Position numbers and translations under genes: made by a program. Positions 23,299 through 33,060 of a stretch of DNA of 64,000 nucleotides are shown in pieces. Position 1 is the stretch's first letter. Each line of letters starts with the position of its first letter. Under the pieces are notes generated by a model that was given only the letters and a program-made list of their open reading frames with translations, did no database searches and was not told where the DNA came from. Source of the DNA: Thermogemmata fonticola (lineage in GTDB: Bacteria; Planctomycetota; Planctomycetia; Gemmatales; Gemmataceae); the NCBI RefSeq assembly GCF_013694095.1, contig NZ_JACEFB010000018.1, forward strand, positions 1-64,000, written 5' to 3'.

Positions 23299-25128
23299 AT
23301 GAATCTTTTGGAGCGCATCCGAGAATGGGTCCGGCCGGCGCTCGCCGCGCTGGTTTCGGAAACCGCGGTGATCGAGGAGCTGCTGGGCACGATTCGTACT
23401 GCCGGCAGGCCGGAACATGGGGATTACCAGATCAACGCCGCTCTCCCTTTGGCCAAGCGCCTGGGCCGGCCCCCCCGTCAGATCGCCGAGGAATTGCTCC
23501 GGCACCTGCCCCCCGCGGAGGCTTGGGAAACCCCGGAAATCGCCGGACCGGGCTTCATCAATCTGCGCTACCGCAATAGTTTCCTGGCCGAAACCTTGAC
23601 AGCGGTGGCTGCGGATGAGCGGCTGGGCGTCGCACCGGTCCGCCCTCCCCGCCGTTACGTCATCGACTACAGCAGCCCCAATGTCGCCAAGCCGCTGCAC
23701 GTCGGCCATCTCCGCAGCACCATCCTGGGAGACGCTCTGACCCGCCTGTTGCGCTTCCTGGGGCATACCGTCATCACCGATAACCACCTGGGCGACTGGG
23801 GCACGCAATTCGGCATTCTCATCTACGGCTACAAGCATTTCGTTGACCCCCAGGCTTATGCGGCGGACCCGGTCCGGGAGCTGGCCCGCTTGTATGTCCA
23901 TGTGCGCAGCCTGTTCCGCAAAAAAGGGGACGACGACGAGGACGAAGACGGCGGCGATGACCCCATCCGCCAGGCCTGCCGGCTCGAAACCGCCCGCCTC
24001 CACGCCGGCGATCCCGAAAACCTCGCCCTCTGGCGGCAATTCCTTCCCCACTGCCTGGAGATGATCGAGCGCATCTACCGCCGCCTCGGCATTCTCCCCT
24101 TCGACTACCAGTTAGGGGAAAGTTTCTACCATCCGTTTCTGCCGGCGATCGTGGAGGAAATGCTCGCACGGGGTCTGGCCGAAGAAAGCGAAGGGGCGGT
24201 GGTCATTCCCAATCCTGCCGGGCGGATTCCGCGCACCCCGGAGGAGTGGCAGCGGGACGACCCGCCGGGCATCCTCCGCAAGCGGGACGGCGCCTTCACC
24301 TACCTGGCCACCGACTTGGCCACCATCCGCTACCGCGTCGAGCATTTCCAGCCGGACGCCATTCTGTACGTGGTGGACGCCCGCCAGGCGCTGCACTTCC
24401 GCACCTTGTTCGCCCAGGCCCGCCGCTGGGGCTACAACCAGGTCGAACTGCACCACATCAGCTTTGGCACGATCCTGGGAGAAGACCGCCGCCCCTTCGC
24501 TTCCCGCACGGGAGGAGCGCCGGAACTCGAAGAGCTGATCGAACAAGCTGTCCGCTTGGGACGGCACAAATACGAGCAGTCCCGTCAGGAACGGCTCGCC
24601 CAAGGCCACAAACTCCCGGACTTGAGCGACGCGGAGATCGCGGCCATCGCCGAAGCCGTGGGCATTGGCGCGATCAAATACGCCGATCTCAGCCAGAATC
24701 GCACAAGCGACTACGTCTTTAGTTACGACAAAATGCTCGCCACCGACGGAAACACTGCCACCTACATGCAATATGCCTACGCCCGCTGCCGTAGTATCTT
24801 CCGCGAAGGAAACGTGGCCGAGGAGCGCTTCCGCACCCAACCCCCACCGATCCAGATCACTCACCCCAGCGAGCGGGCTTTGGCCCTGCAACTGCTCCGC
24901 TTCCCGGAAGCCTTACAGGCCGCCGCCAGCGAATACCTCCCCCACTACCTCACCAATTACCTGTGGGAGCTGGCAAAGACCTTCAGCGGCTTCTTCGAGC
25001 ATTGCCCGGTGCTCAAAGCCGAGCCGGCTTCCCTGCGGGACAGCCGCCTGCTCTTGGTGGACCTGACGGCCCGCATCCTGCGCCAAACCCTGGAGCTGCT
25101 CGGCATCCGCACCGTGGAACGGATGTGA
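23299..25128 (+). CDS. argS: arginine--tRNA ligase
   Basis: A 609-residue class I aminoacyl-tRNA synthetase that charges tRNA-Arg. The N-terminal Add-1 domain (residues 1-100) includes EHGDYQINAALPLAK. The HIGH signature is in SPNVAKPLHVGHLRSTI, and NHLGDWGTQFG follows. There is no canonical KMSKS, as is common for ArgRS; instead FASRTGGAPELEELIEQA occupies that position. The DALR anticodon-binding domain ends with LTARILRQTLELLGIRTVERM split around the C-terminus. A Glu/Asp-rich insert (KKGDDDEDEDGGDD) near residue 215 is unusual. The ATG at 23299 is chosen because it matches the normal N-terminus; the in-frame GTG at 23251 adds 16 poorly conserved residues. Confidence 0.95.
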   Translation: MNLLERIREWVRPALAALVSETAVIEELLGTIRTAGRPEHGDYQINAALPLAKRLGRPPRQIAEELLRHLPPAEAWETPEIAGPGFINLRYRNSFLAETLTAVAADERLGVAPVRPPRRYVIDYSSPNVAKPLHVGHLRSTILGDALTRLLRFLGHTVITDNHLGDWGTQFGILIYGYKHFVDPQAYAADPVRELARLYVHVRSLFRKKGDDDEDEDGGDDPIRQACRLETARLHAGDPENLALWRQFLPHCLEMIERIYRRLGILPFDYQLGESFYHPFLPAIVEEMLARGLAEESEGAVVIPNPAGRIPRTPEEWQRDDPPGILRKRDGAFTYLATDLATIRYRVEHFQPDAILYVVDARQALHFRTLFAQARRWGYNQVELHHISFGTILGEDRRPFASRTGGAPELEELIEQAVRLGRHKYEQSRQERLAQGHKLPDLSDAEIAAIAEAVGIGAIKYADLSQNRTSDYVFSYDKMLATDGNTATYMQYAYARCRSIFREGNVAEERFRTQPPPIQITHPSERALALQLLRFPEALQAAASEYLPHYLTNYLWELAKTFSGFFEHCPVLKAEPASLRDSRLLLVDLTARILRQTLELLGIRTVERM

Positions 25129-25185
25129 TGGCAGCGGGTCGCTATCGGCGTAGCCCCCGCCTACCCCACCTCGGAATATCCCGTC

Positions 25186-27027
25186 TCAGGGTCGGGCATA
25201 GCGTTCGGCGCGTGCGGCGAGCTGATCGGCCAGAGGGGCACGACCCGGCATGGCGGCATGGAAGGCGGCGTACTGCCCGCGGTAGGTCCGCCAGGCCCGT
25301 GCAGCGATACCCCAGGCTTCCCGCGCGTCCTCCCGCAAGCGGGGAGCATCCGCCGCCGAAGCATGTTCGTAGCGCAGTTGCACCCGCTCCGCCTGTTCAT
25401 GCTGGCAGAGGGCGAGTAGGAAGGTGGCCTCGGCCTGGCCCACTTCGCACACCGCCTGGTCCAGGAGCACCGCCGCCGCCTCGCTCCGCCAGTGCTGCTC
25501 GATCCGCGCCAAAGCGTCCGGATCGCGCCCGATCTTCTCGTAGAGTTCCACCGCCTGCTGAATCCACTCGCGGCGGAGCCGATCGACATTCGGTGTGTTG
25601 CGGATGCGGGACAATCCCCGGCCAAACTCATCCTGCAAGCTGACCAGCAACCGGGCTGCATCCTGGAACTGACCCCGCTGAATGCGCTCGCGCGGCGTCG
25701 GCGGCTCCAGAAACCGCACGGCATACTGCGTCCGGGCCACCTGGGCGATCCGCTCCCCCACATCCCGCATCAAGGCGGCGTTCTCCCGTAACTCCGCGGG
25801 CACCACTTGCCCCGGCGGCGGAAGCTGCGACAGATAGTACAGGTCGAACACCCGGCTGCCGACCGGCGATGAATCGCTGCCCCCATGATCGGGCGGCAGG
25901 AAGGTGCGGCTGGTCCGCCCGTAGGCGAAGCGATCCTCCAGTGGATTCCAGAAGCGGGGCTGCCACTCCCCCCAGCGTTTCTGCCACGCTCCCGGATCGA
26001 TCGCCAGCTGCACCTGCAACGCTTCACCGAGTTTGTCCTGCAACAGGCGCATGCGAGGTGAGAGAGCGGAAACCGGCACGGCCAGATACAGGACGGCGCT
26101 CCGCACCGCCTCCACTGTCAGGCCGGAGACATGCTCGCGAGCGGCGAACCAGTCCGCATACGCTGAAGGATTGGCCCGCAGGCTGCGCCACATCGCCGGG
26201 AACGGCACCCCGCGCCACGGATCGAACAGCAGCACGTCCTGATCCAGGCGCACGCCCACGGCCCAGAACGGCCCCCGCGGCGCACCCGTGAGTACTTGAT
26301 CCCCCGCCAAGGCCACATGGCCGGCGTGATGGGCGACGGCCTCCGGCGGACCCACCAAGCAGCCTTCCAAACCCATTTGCTGCACCACGGCCAGAAAGAC
26401 ATACATCCGCTCCAGGCCAGAACCCGTACCGCGGCGCAACACCGCTGTGGGCGGCAAAGCCGTGGCCATTAGACCCCGTTCGGTCGGCACCACCCACGGC
26501 TGAAGCCACACATGCCGGCACACCCAGGCGAACGCCCGCTCCGCTTTCTCCCGATCCGTCATTTCCGGGAGCACCACCTGGCGCGCCACATCCCGCAGGT
26601 AGAGGCAGTCCGCCAGATAAACGCCATCTTGCGGGGTGAATTGCAGGGAGCGTAGCTCCTCGCGATCGCCGGTATCTAGAGGCACCAGCCGCTGCAATCC
26701 CTCCAGGGCTTCGGCGGACAGTGCCGGAGGGCGCAGGGCTTCATCCGCTCCCAGTTCCTGATTGAGTGTCTGCATCAGGGCGCGGCAGGCGGTGGCGCTG
26801 GTCTCCTTGCGCAGTTGCCGCAGGGCGTTGTCCCACGGGTCTGTCCGCTCAGCAGTTCCAGTCCCCTCTTGAGGGGCCACCAGACGCGGGGGCCGACTGC
26901 AACCCGCTGCCACTGTCCCCAACACGAGGGCCATCACCAGACTAAGCCGGACGAGAAAACGAGTCCGAATCACGCATTGGGAGCGTTTCGAGCATTCAGG
27001 GGCTGGTAAGCGATCGGGTTCACTCAC
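25186..27027 (-). CDS. lipoprotein with degenerate transglutaminase-like domain
   Basis: A protein of about 613 residues, anchored by a lipobox ([13 protein letters not shown]). Residues about 110-320 resemble a transglutaminase/SLEI-type fold: [12 protein letters not shown] precedes [20 protein letters not shown], then [20 protein letters not shown]. In active family members the segment RRGTGSG holds the catalytic Cys (GxC); here it is Gly/Ser, so catalysis by thiol is unlikely. The C-terminal 250 residues are helical and may form TPR-like arrays. Two starts are possible: GTG 27027 with AGGA upstream, overlapping the kdsA stop by eight bases, or GTG 26973 giving a standard-length signal peptide. 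Overlap implies translation coupled to kdsA. Confidence 0.72.
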   Translation of the reverse strand: MSEPDRLPAPECSKRSQCVIRTRFLVRLSLVMALVLGTVAAGCSRPPRLVAPQEGTGTAERTDPWDNALRQLRKETSATACRALMQTLNQELGADEALRPPALSAEALEGLQRLVPLDTGDREELRSLQFTPQDGVYLADCLYLRDVARQVVLPEMTDREKAERAFAWVCRHVWLQPWVVPTERGLMATALPPTAVLRRGTGSGLERMYVFLAVVQQMGLEGCLVGPPEAVAHHAGHVALAGDQVLTGAPRGPFWAVGVRLDQDVLLFDPWRGVPFPAMWRSLRANPSAYADWFAAREHVSGLTVEAVRSAVLYLAVPVSALSPRMRLLQDKLGEALQVQLAIDPGAWQKRWGEWQPRFWNPLEDRFAYGRTSRTFLPPDHGGSDSSPVGSRVFDLYYLSQLPPPGQVVPAELRENAALMRDVGERIAQVARTQYAVRFLEPPTPRERIQRGQFQDAARLLVSLQDEFGRGLSRIRNTPNVDRLRREWIQQAVELYEKIGRDPDALARIEQHWRSEAAAVLLDQAVCEVGQAEATFLLALCQHEQAERVQLRYEHASAADAPRLREDAREAWGIAARAWRTYRGQYAAFHAAMPGRAPLADQLAARAERYARP

Positions 27028-27892
27028 GATTTCTATCCTGGAGAGAACTCTCAAGCACCACCTGGCGCAGTCGCAGGCAGACACGGATCACCTCCGGCAG
27101 TTGGTCGAGCGGGAGCATATTGGGGCCATCGGAGGGGGCCTGATCGGGGTCCGGGTGGGTTTCCAGGAACAGGCCATCGCACCCGGCAGCCACAGCGGCA
27201 CGGGCCAAAAGCGGCACCATTGAGCGATCCCCTCCGCTGCGATCGCCCAGCGCCCCTGGTTTCTGTACGCTGTGCGTGGCATCAAAGATCACCGGCGCGC
27301 CGCACTGTTGCATCCAAGCAATGCCGCGCATGTCGTTGACCAGCCAGCCGTAGCCGAAGGTCGTCCCCCGCTCCGTCAGCAGCACCCGCTCATTGCCCAC
27401 ATCCGCCAGTTTGGCGATCACCTGCCGCATCTCCCAGGGTGCCATGAATTGGCCCTTCTTCACGTTCACCACCCGCCCGGTGCGCCCGCAGGCTTCCAAG
27501 AGGTCGGTCTGCCGGGCCAAAAACGCCGGCACTTGCAGCACGTCGCACACCTCCGCCGCTGCCGCCGCTTGATACGGCTCGTGCACGTCCGTGGTCACTG
27601 GCAAGCCCGTCGCCGCCCGCACCGCTGCTAGCGCCGCCAGACCCGCCTCCAACCCTACACCCCGGAACGACCGCCCCGACGAACGATTCGCCTTGTCAAA
27701 CGACGCCTTGAACACCAACGGCAGGCCCAACTCATCCGCCAGACGCCGCAAACGCTCCGCCACCATCAGCACATGGTCCCGGCTCTCGATGACGCACGGA
27801 CCGCAAATCCACAGCAGCGGTTGATCTGCTCCGACCGTGTACGGCCCCACCCGGACTGGCCGATACCCTCCGGCTTCGCTCCGCTCTGCCAT
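27020..27892 (-). CDS. kdsA: 3-deoxy-8-phosphooctulonate synthase
   Basis: A 290-residue enzyme condensing phosphoenolpyruvate and arabinose-5-phosphate to KDO-8-phosphate, the first step toward the KDO of lipopolysaccharide. Characteristic segments are [62 protein letters not shown] and [12 protein letters not shown]. The Cys in WICGPC fits the metal-dependent group. ATG 27892 is chosen because AAGGAGG lies nine bases upstream; the longer open frame upstream has no ribosome-binding site. It implies a Gram-negative-type outer membrane with KDO, which fits planctomycetes. It overlaps the following lipoprotein gene by eight bases. Confidence 0.95.
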   Translation of the reverse strand: MAERSEAGGYRPVRVGPYTVGADQPLLWICGPCVIESRDHVLMVAERLRRLADELGLPLVFKASFDKANRSSGRSFRGVGLEAGLAALAAVRAATGLPVTTDVHEPYQAAAAAEVCDVLQVPAFLARQTDLLEACGRTGRVVNVKKGQFMAPWEMRQVIAKLADVGNERVLLTERGTTFGYGWLVNDMRGIAWMQQCGAPVIFDATHSVQKPGALGDRSGGDRSMVPLLARAAVAAGCDGLFLETHPDPDQAPSDGPNMLPLDQLPEVIRVCLRLRQVVLESSLQDRNRE

Positions 27893-28453
27893 AGCTGCGC
27901 CTCCTTGCTCGCCCCCAGTCGCCGCGGGCTGGTCTTCCACCCTCCCGCCATCCCCGCATCTCCTGCCGCCGGTGCCGCTTTCGTCCTGATTCCAGGCAGC
28001 ACCCTTGGCCTTTTGAGGGAGGGCATCTTCCATATCGTTGTAACCCCCCGCGCACAAGATGGCCAAAACGACCGCTCTCCTTCCTCTCCTCACCATTCAG
28101 GGCACACTCCTGGCTTTACCTTCTCAGGGCACACACACCTGGCTTTACCTTCCCGCGCAACTTCTGGTTTTCTATCCTCGTTTTCCCCTGGAATCCCAAA
28201 GCAACCGCATTCAGGACGGGGTAAGGAAGCGAACCCAGAGAGACGGCCCCCCTCGCCGCCGGCGGCTCACTGTCCCCTGCCGACCGGCTAAGGAGTCTGG
28301 AGGGGAGGGAATTGGGCTTGTAATTTTTACCGCCTGCATGGCAAAAAGTGCTCTTACTTTGGGAGATGTGACCTGGTAAAGTGCCGCCCGTCCTGGGACG
28401 GGATGCGTTCCCGCAGAGCAGAACCGGCGGGGCGCAACAGGGAGGGGGTGCCG
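27893..28453. other. divergent gap, kdsA / histidine kinase
   Basis: A 561-bp gap with a 27-bp duplication at 28098-28153 and an A/T-richer stretch at 28316-28378 that probably holds the histidine-kinase promoter. A GG..GC pair near 28340 has the wrong spacing for a sigma-54 promoter. No gene is seen. Confidence 0.4.
28098..28153. repeat. 27-29-bp direct repeat, 2 copies
   Basis: CAGGGCACAC and CCTGGCTTTACCTTC recur from 28098 and 28125; the second copy has an extra AC pair. Confidence 0.7.
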
Positions 28454-30088
28454 GTGGCTCGTCCCCGCCGCTTACGCAGCAAGTTGTTGCTCGGTCTGGG
28501 CCTGATGGTCGGCAGTGTGGGGCTGCTCCTGGGCGGCACCCTCTACGGCATTCGGGCCTATTACACCACCGTCCGGGTCACCGAACGGAAGATGTATGAG
28601 CTACAACTGGCAAACATTCTCATCGAAACGCTCAAAGGGGCGGATGCGGCGGAACCCACGGTAGAAGCCCTGCAAGCGGTGGAGGCCCATCTGAGCATTT
28701 TCCGGGAGGAACAGGAGCGCTCCGTCAGCGCCGGCCTAGACCCTGACGCGGGAGACCAGGAGCGCGGCCTGCTGGACCAACTGGCGCGCGATGTGCAACA
28801 ACTGCAATGGCTGCTGCACGAGTTGAAAAGCTCGCCCCGGCTGCTCCCGGACGGGCGAAGCGAACCGCTCGGCCAGCATCCCCCACTGCGCACCCTCTTC
28901 GATCGCGCCCGCCGCAGCGCGGAACATCTTCGCTTGGCGATCATTCACGACATCGAAAGCAGCACGCGGCAGGCCAATCGGACCATCCGCCAAAGCCAGT
29001 GGGTTGTCGCCCTGGCGGCGACCTGGGCGGTGGTCCTGGTCCTGACTCTGCTCTATTACTTCCGCGTGTGGATGTTCGCACCCATCCGGCAATTGCAAGC
29101 GGGCGTCCAGCGCGTCCATGCCGGCGACTTCTCCCAGCCGATCTGCTTGCATTCCGGGGATGAATTGCAGGAACTGGCCGACGAATTCAACGCCATGACT
29201 GCCCGCCTGGCCGCCGTCTATGCGGACCTGGCCCGCCAGGTCGATGAACGGAGCCGGCAACTGGTCCGCAGCGAACGGATGGTCTCCGTCGGTTTTCTCG
29301 CCGCCGGCGTCGCCCACGAGATCAACAATCCCCTGGCCAGCATCCTCTTTTGTGCCGAAGCCCTGGAGCGCCGCCTCAAGGACCTGATCCCGGCGGACAT
29401 TAGCTCCTCTCCTCTGCCCGCCTCCGCCTCTCCCCTGCCGCCCCCTGCCGCGGAGGACCGCGAGGTCATCATCCGCTACCTGAGCATGATCCAGCAGGAA
29501 GCCCTCCGCTGCAAGGAGATCACCCAGAAACTGCTGGACTTCAGCCGCAGCGGCGAACGCCAGCGGGAACCGACCGACTTGGCCGGCCTGATCCGCGGCG
29601 TGCTGGAAATGGTCCGCCACCTGCCCCATTGCCGCGGCAAGCAGATCGTCTTTGAACCGAGCGAATATGTCGTCGCCCCGGTCCACGCCCAGGACCTCAA
29701 AAGCGTTGTGCTCAACCTGGTAGTCAATGCCCTGGAAAGCATGGACGAAGGCGGACGCCTGACCATCACCCTGGCGGCGCGCGGCGACTGGGCCGAGATG
29801 ACCTTCAGCGACACCGGCTGCGGCATGACGCCAGAGGTCCTTGCCAACCTCTTCGAGCCGTTCTTCACCAAAAGCCGCACCGGCAAAGGGACTGGCTTGG
29901 GACTGTTCATCAGCCATCAGATCATCGATCAGCACGGCGGCACCATCACCGCCAGCAGCCCCGGTCCGGGACGGGGCAGTACGTTCACGGTTCGCTTACC
30001 TTTGCGCCCTGTGACAGCAGGGTCGGAAACACCGGCGGCTAGCCGCACTCCCACTCTGCCGGCTGTCCGCCTTGCCTCGGCTGCCTAA
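28454..30088 (+). CDS. membrane sensor histidine kinase (NtrB-like)
   Basis: A 544-residue two-component sensor. Membrane segments lie near residues 8-30 (LLLGLGLMVGSVGLLLGG) and 180-205 (VVALAATWAVVLVLTLLYYF), enclosing a sensor region of about 145 residues. A HAMP linker follows (FAPIRQLQAGVQRVHAGDF). The H-box GVAHEINNPLASILFC has the phospho-acceptor His288. The ATPase domain shows N-box LVVNALESM, G1 DTGCGM, F-box FEPFFT and G2 GKGTGLGLFI. The H-box motif HEINNPL is of the NtrB/AtoS kind. GTG 28454 is preferred as GGAGGGGG stands just upstream; ATG 28403 adds 17 residues. The sigma-54 response regulator about 350 bases downstream is its likely partner. Confidence 0.92.
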   Translation: MARPRRLRSKLLLGLGLMVGSVGLLLGGTLYGIRAYYTTVRVTERKMYELQLANILIETLKGADAAEPTVEALQAVEAHLSIFREEQERSVSAGLDPDAGDQERGLLDQLARDVQQLQWLLHELKSSPRLLPDGRSEPLGQHPPLRTLFDRARRSAEHLRLAIIHDIESSTRQANRTIRQSQWVVALAATWAVVLVLTLLYYFRVWMFAPIRQLQAGVQRVHAGDFSQPICLHSGDELQELADEFNAMTARLAAVYADLARQVDERSRQLVRSERMVSVGFLAAGVAHEINNPLASILFCAEALERRLKDLIPADISSSPLPASASPLPPPAAEDREVIIRYLSMIQQEALRCKEITQKLLDFSRSGERQREPTDLAGLIRGVLEMVRHLPHCRGKQIVFEPSEYVVAPVHAQDLKSVVLNLVVNALESMDEGGRLTITLAARGDWAEMTFSDTGCGMTPEVLANLFEPFFTKSRTGKGTGLGLFISHQIIDQHGGTITASSPGPGRGSTFTVRLPLRPVTAGSETPAASRTPTLPAVRLASAA

Positions 30089-30104
30089 ACCCACGGGAGG
30101 ACTT

Positions 30105-30365
30105 ATGCCTAACACGCCGCCTGGATCACTTTCTCCACTCCACGCTGCCGCCGAAGCGATTCCCCTTTGGTCAAGGGCCGCCGCAGCAGGAACTGCTGGA
30201 AACGGCAGCGCCGGAAATGCCACCCCCGGCAACGGCAGCGCCGGAAATGCCACCGCCGCAGAAGGAGCCGCTAGCCCCTTCGGCTTGCCCGCGCCAAGTT
30301 CGGCTCACTCCCGCCCAAGCGCTCTTGCATTTCCTGGCGCAGAGTCTAAGTTGGGCTGCCCATAG
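30105..30365 (+). CDS. possible small protein, Gly/Asn/Ala-repeat
   Basis: An 86-residue frame starting at an ATG preceded by GGGAGG four to five bases upstream, lying between the sensor kinase and its regulator on the same strand. The product is low-complexity, with the decapeptide GNGSAGNATP occurring twice because of a 30-bp DNA repeat. No signal peptide or known motif. The good ribosome-binding site argues for translation; the repeat origin argues against a conserved function. It could be a spurious frame. Confidence 0.3.
   Translation: MPNTPPGSLSPLHAAAEAIPLWSRAAAAGTAGNGSAGNATPGNGSAGNATAAEGAASPFGLPAPSSAHSRPSALAFPGAESKLGCP
30201..30260. repeat. 30-bp direct repeat, 2 copies
   Basis: AACGGCAGCGCCGGAAATGC recurs at 30201 and 30231. 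A diverged earlier trace is visible at 30191. Confidence 0.8.
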
Positions 30366-30445
30366 GGGGAACACCTGAAGCGATAGTCAGGCTGGAACCG
30401 CCAGGAGCGGGAATCCGCCCAGGGATCAGGCAAGGAGTGCTGCCC

Positions 30446-32023
30446 GTGGCTCACACACCGCCGCATCACCGCTTACGCATTCTCTTCGTGGACGACGAGA
30501 CACACCTGCGGGAATTCATGCGCACCGAGTTGCCCCGCTTAGGGCATGAAGTCGTCGTCTGCCCCGATAGCAAGGCCGGTATCGAAGCGGTCAAGCGCCA
30601 GGCCTTCGACGCTGCCATCCTCGATCTGCGCATGGAGCACGACCGGGCGGGGTTGGAAGTGCTGGCCGCGCTCAAGCAGCATTCCCCCGACACCGAAGCG
30701 GTCATCCTCACCGGCTACGGCAGCACGGAAACCGCTGTGGAAGCCCTGCGCCTGGGCGCCTGCGACTACCTGACCAAGCCCTGCAAGCTGGCCGACATCG
30801 AAGCCCTGCTCCTGCGCATCCAGGAGAAGCGCAAGCTCAAGCAGAAGGCCGCCGCGTTAGAACGCCGCGTCCAGGCCGTGGAAGGCCCCGGACTGCTCAT
30901 CGGTTCCTCCCCCGCCATGCAACCGGTCCTGCAATTCATCGAACGGATCGGACCAACCGATGGCCGCGTCCTGATCACCGGCGAAACTGGCACCGGCAAG
31001 GAAGTCGTCGCCCGGGCCATCTACCAGAAAAGCAAGCGGGCCGAGATGCCCTTTGTCCCCGTCAACTGCGGCGCCTTGACCACCCACCTGGCCGAAAGCC
31101 AGCTCTTCGGGCACCGTAAAGGGGCCTTCACCGGGGCCGACCGCGACCACAAAGGTTTCTTTGAAGTCGCCAACGGCGGCACTGTCTTCCTCGACGAACT
31201 CGGCGAACTCGACCGCCACATCCAGGTCAAACTCCTCCGCTTCCTGGAATCCGGCGAAATCCAGCGCGTGGGCGATAGCGTCCCCTTCACCGTGGATGTG
31301 CGCATCATCTCCGCCACCCACCGCGATCTCCGCCGCCTCATCGCCGAAGGCCACTTCCGCGAAGACCTGCTCTACCGCCTCAACATGTTCCACGTCCATC
31401 TTCCCCCCCTGCGCGAACGGCGGGAAGACATCCCGGAGCTGGCCCGTTATCTTCTGGCCCGCGCCGCCCGCAAGCCAGTGGAAATGGTCGCTGATCTGCT
31501 GACCGCGGAAGCCCTCGACCTCATGATGCATCACGACTTCAAAGGCAACGTCCGCGAACTGGCCAATGCGATGGAGTACGCCTGGATTGTCTCCGGCGGC
31601 CAGCCGATCACCGCCGCCCATCTGCCGCACGACATCCGTTCGCCCGGCCCGCGCACTTATGCCGCCACGCCGCCGCCCGACCCCTACGCTCCGGCCAGCG
31701 CTGCACACTTTCCCGCGGCCGCCTACCCTGCCTCCGCCGTCTCCTACGGCACCGCTGCTTCCCCTGCCCCGCTCCTGCCGCCAGGTACTCCGCCCGCCCC
31801 GGTCGCCGCTGCCCCGGCCGTCAGTGTGGTGCCGTTCACTCCGCCCCAGCCCGGACAACCGGCCAAATCCCTCGCCGATGTCGAGATGGAATATATCCTC
31901 CAGGTTTACGCCAAAAACAACTTCAACAAACAGGCCACCGCTGCCGAGCTGGGGATCAGCCTCAAGACCCTTTACAACAAGCTCCACAAATACGAGGAAG
32001 AGCGCCGCCTCAAGGCAGGGTGA
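30446..32023 (+). CDS. sigma-54-dependent response regulator (NtrC family)
   Basis: A 525-residue activator. Receiver domain, residues about 10-125: acidic pocket FVDDE, phospho-acceptor Asp in DAAILDLRM, Thr/Lys in VILTGYGS and LTKPC. AAA+ domain, about 150-390: Walker A GETGTGKEVVARAI, the sigma-54-contacting loop GAFTGA intact, Walker B GGTVFLDELGEL and the arginine-finger region REDLLYRLNMFHVHLP. A Pro/Ala-rich linker of about 80 residues follows, then a Fis-type helix-turn-helix (NKQATAAELGISLKTLYNKL). It should drive RNA polymerase holding RpoN. GTG 30446 is preferred with AAGGAG eight bases upstream. Target genes are not evident nearby. Confidence 0.94.
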   Translation: MAHTPPHHRLRILFVDDETHLREFMRTELPRLGHEVVVCPDSKAGIEAVKRQAFDAAILDLRMEHDRAGLEVLAALKQHSPDTEAVILTGYGSTETAVEALRLGACDYLTKPCKLADIEALLLRIQEKRKLKQKAAALERRVQAVEGPGLLIGSSPAMQPVLQFIERIGPTDGRVLITGETGTGKEVVARAIYQKSKRAEMPFVPVNCGALTTHLAESQLFGHRKGAFTGADRDHKGFFEVANGGTVFLDELGELDRHIQVKLLRFLESGEIQRVGDSVPFTVDVRIISATHRDLRRLIAEGHFREDLLYRLNMFHVHLPPLRERREDIPELARYLLARAARKPVEMVADLLTAEALDLMMHHDFKGNVRELANAMEYAWIVSGGQPITAAHLPHDIRSPGPRTYAATPPPDPYAPASAAHFPAAAYPASAVSYGTAASPAPLLPPGTPPAPVAAAPAVSVVPFTPPQPGQPAKSLADVEMEYILQVYAKNNFNKQATAAELGISLKTLYNKLHKYEEERRLKAG

Positions 32024-32088
32024 AAAATACTCCCGCGGCGAACGAATGGCTGGCTCCCCGGCATGGCGAGCTGGCCAGCAGCACCAGA

Positions 32089-33060
32089 TCAACGGCCTTG
32101 CCGGCGATGCCATTCCCAGGCGGTGGCCACAATCTGCCGCAGATCGGTATAACGGGGTCGCCAGCCCCACTCCTGGCCGATGCGCCGGTTATCCGCGATC
32201 AGGACCGGAGGATCGCCGGGGCGGCGGGGGGAGGCACGCACAGGGATGGACCGCCCGGTCACTTCCTCGGCGGTGGCGATCACTTCCCGCACGCTGTAGC
32301 CTCGGCCCAAGCCGACATTGTAGGCGAGAAACTGGCCGGCCTGAGCGTGCTCAAGGGCCAGGGCGTGCGCCGTCGCCAGGTCCTCCACATGGACATAATC
32401 CCGCACGCAGGTGCCATCGGCGGTGGGATAGTCGGTGCCGAAAATCTCCACCACGGCTTCCCGCCCCAAGGCGGCCCGCAAGACCCGCGGGATCAGGTGT
32501 GTCTCTGGTTCGTGGTCCTCGCCGAGGCTGCCATCCGGGGCCGCGCCCGCCGCGTTGAAATAACGTAAAGCCACTGCGGCCAGACCGTAAGCGGCGGCGT
32601 AATCCCGCAGAGCATATTCCAGGGCCAGCTTCGTGCGGCCGTAAGCCTGAATCGGCGCCAAGGGGGCCTCCTCCGCAATCGGCACCTGCTGCGGCACCCC
32701 ATACACCGCACAACTGCTGGAAAAGACGAAAATTTTCACCCCATTGCGGCGGCATCGCTCCAGCAACTGCAAACCGTAAAGCAGATTGTTCACGTAATAC
32801 CCCGCCGGATCACGCACCGATTCCGCCACCTGGCACCGCGCCGCAAAATGCACCACCGCCTCGATCCGCTCCACGATCAGCAACTGATCAATCTGGTCGG
32901 CATCGCGCAAATCGCCCACCACCAGGCATTCCGCGGGCACTGCACGCCGGTGTCCTGTGCTCAGATTGTCGAAGACGGTCACGGTATGCCCTTGGGCCAG
33001 AAGGTGCCGCACCGTGAAACTGCCCACGTATCCCGCTCCGCCCGTCACCAAAACACGCAT
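32089..33060 (-). CDS. galE: UDP-glucose 4-epimerase
   Basis: A 323-residue extended short-chain dehydrogenase. It has the NAD-binding VTGGAGYVGSFTVRHL, the Ser block VFSSSCAVYG and the catalytic pair YGRTK. LRYFNAAGA and GTDYPTADGTCVRDYVHVED are GalE-specific segments, the latter contacting the nucleotide sugar. It interconverts UDP-glucose and UDP-galactose for polysaccharide synthesis in the cytoplasm. The start is ATG 33060 with GAGGAG upstream. It converges with the NtrC-like gene over a 65-base gap and lies downstream of the HEAT-repeat gene on the same strand. Confidence 0.94.
   Translation of the reverse strand: MRVLVTGGAGYVGSFTVRHLLAQGHTVTVFDNLSTGHRRAVPAECLVVGDLRDADQIDQLLIVERIEAVVHFAARCQVAESVRDPAGYYVNNLLYGLQLLERCRRNGVKIFVFSSSCAVYGVPQQVPIAEEAPLAPIQAYGRTKLALEYALRDYAAAYGLAAVALRYFNAAGAAPDGSLGEDHEPETHLIPRVLRAALGREAVVEIFGTDYPTADGTCVRDYVHVEDLATAHALALEHAQAGQFLAYNVGLGRGYSVREVIATAEEVTGRSIPVRASPRRPGDPPVLIADNRRIGQEWGWRPRYTDLRQIVATAWEWHRRQGR

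Larger units (their letters stand above)
30089..30445. other. spacer between sensor kinase and response regulator
   Basis: A 357-bp spacer that contains a possible small reading frame (30105-30365) and a 30-bp duplication. Otherwise no recognisable feature. Confidence 0.4.

Noticed and set aside
28330-28350. Possible sigma-54 promoter upstream of the sensor kinase
   Set aside because: GG and GC are separated by 8 rather than 10 bases.
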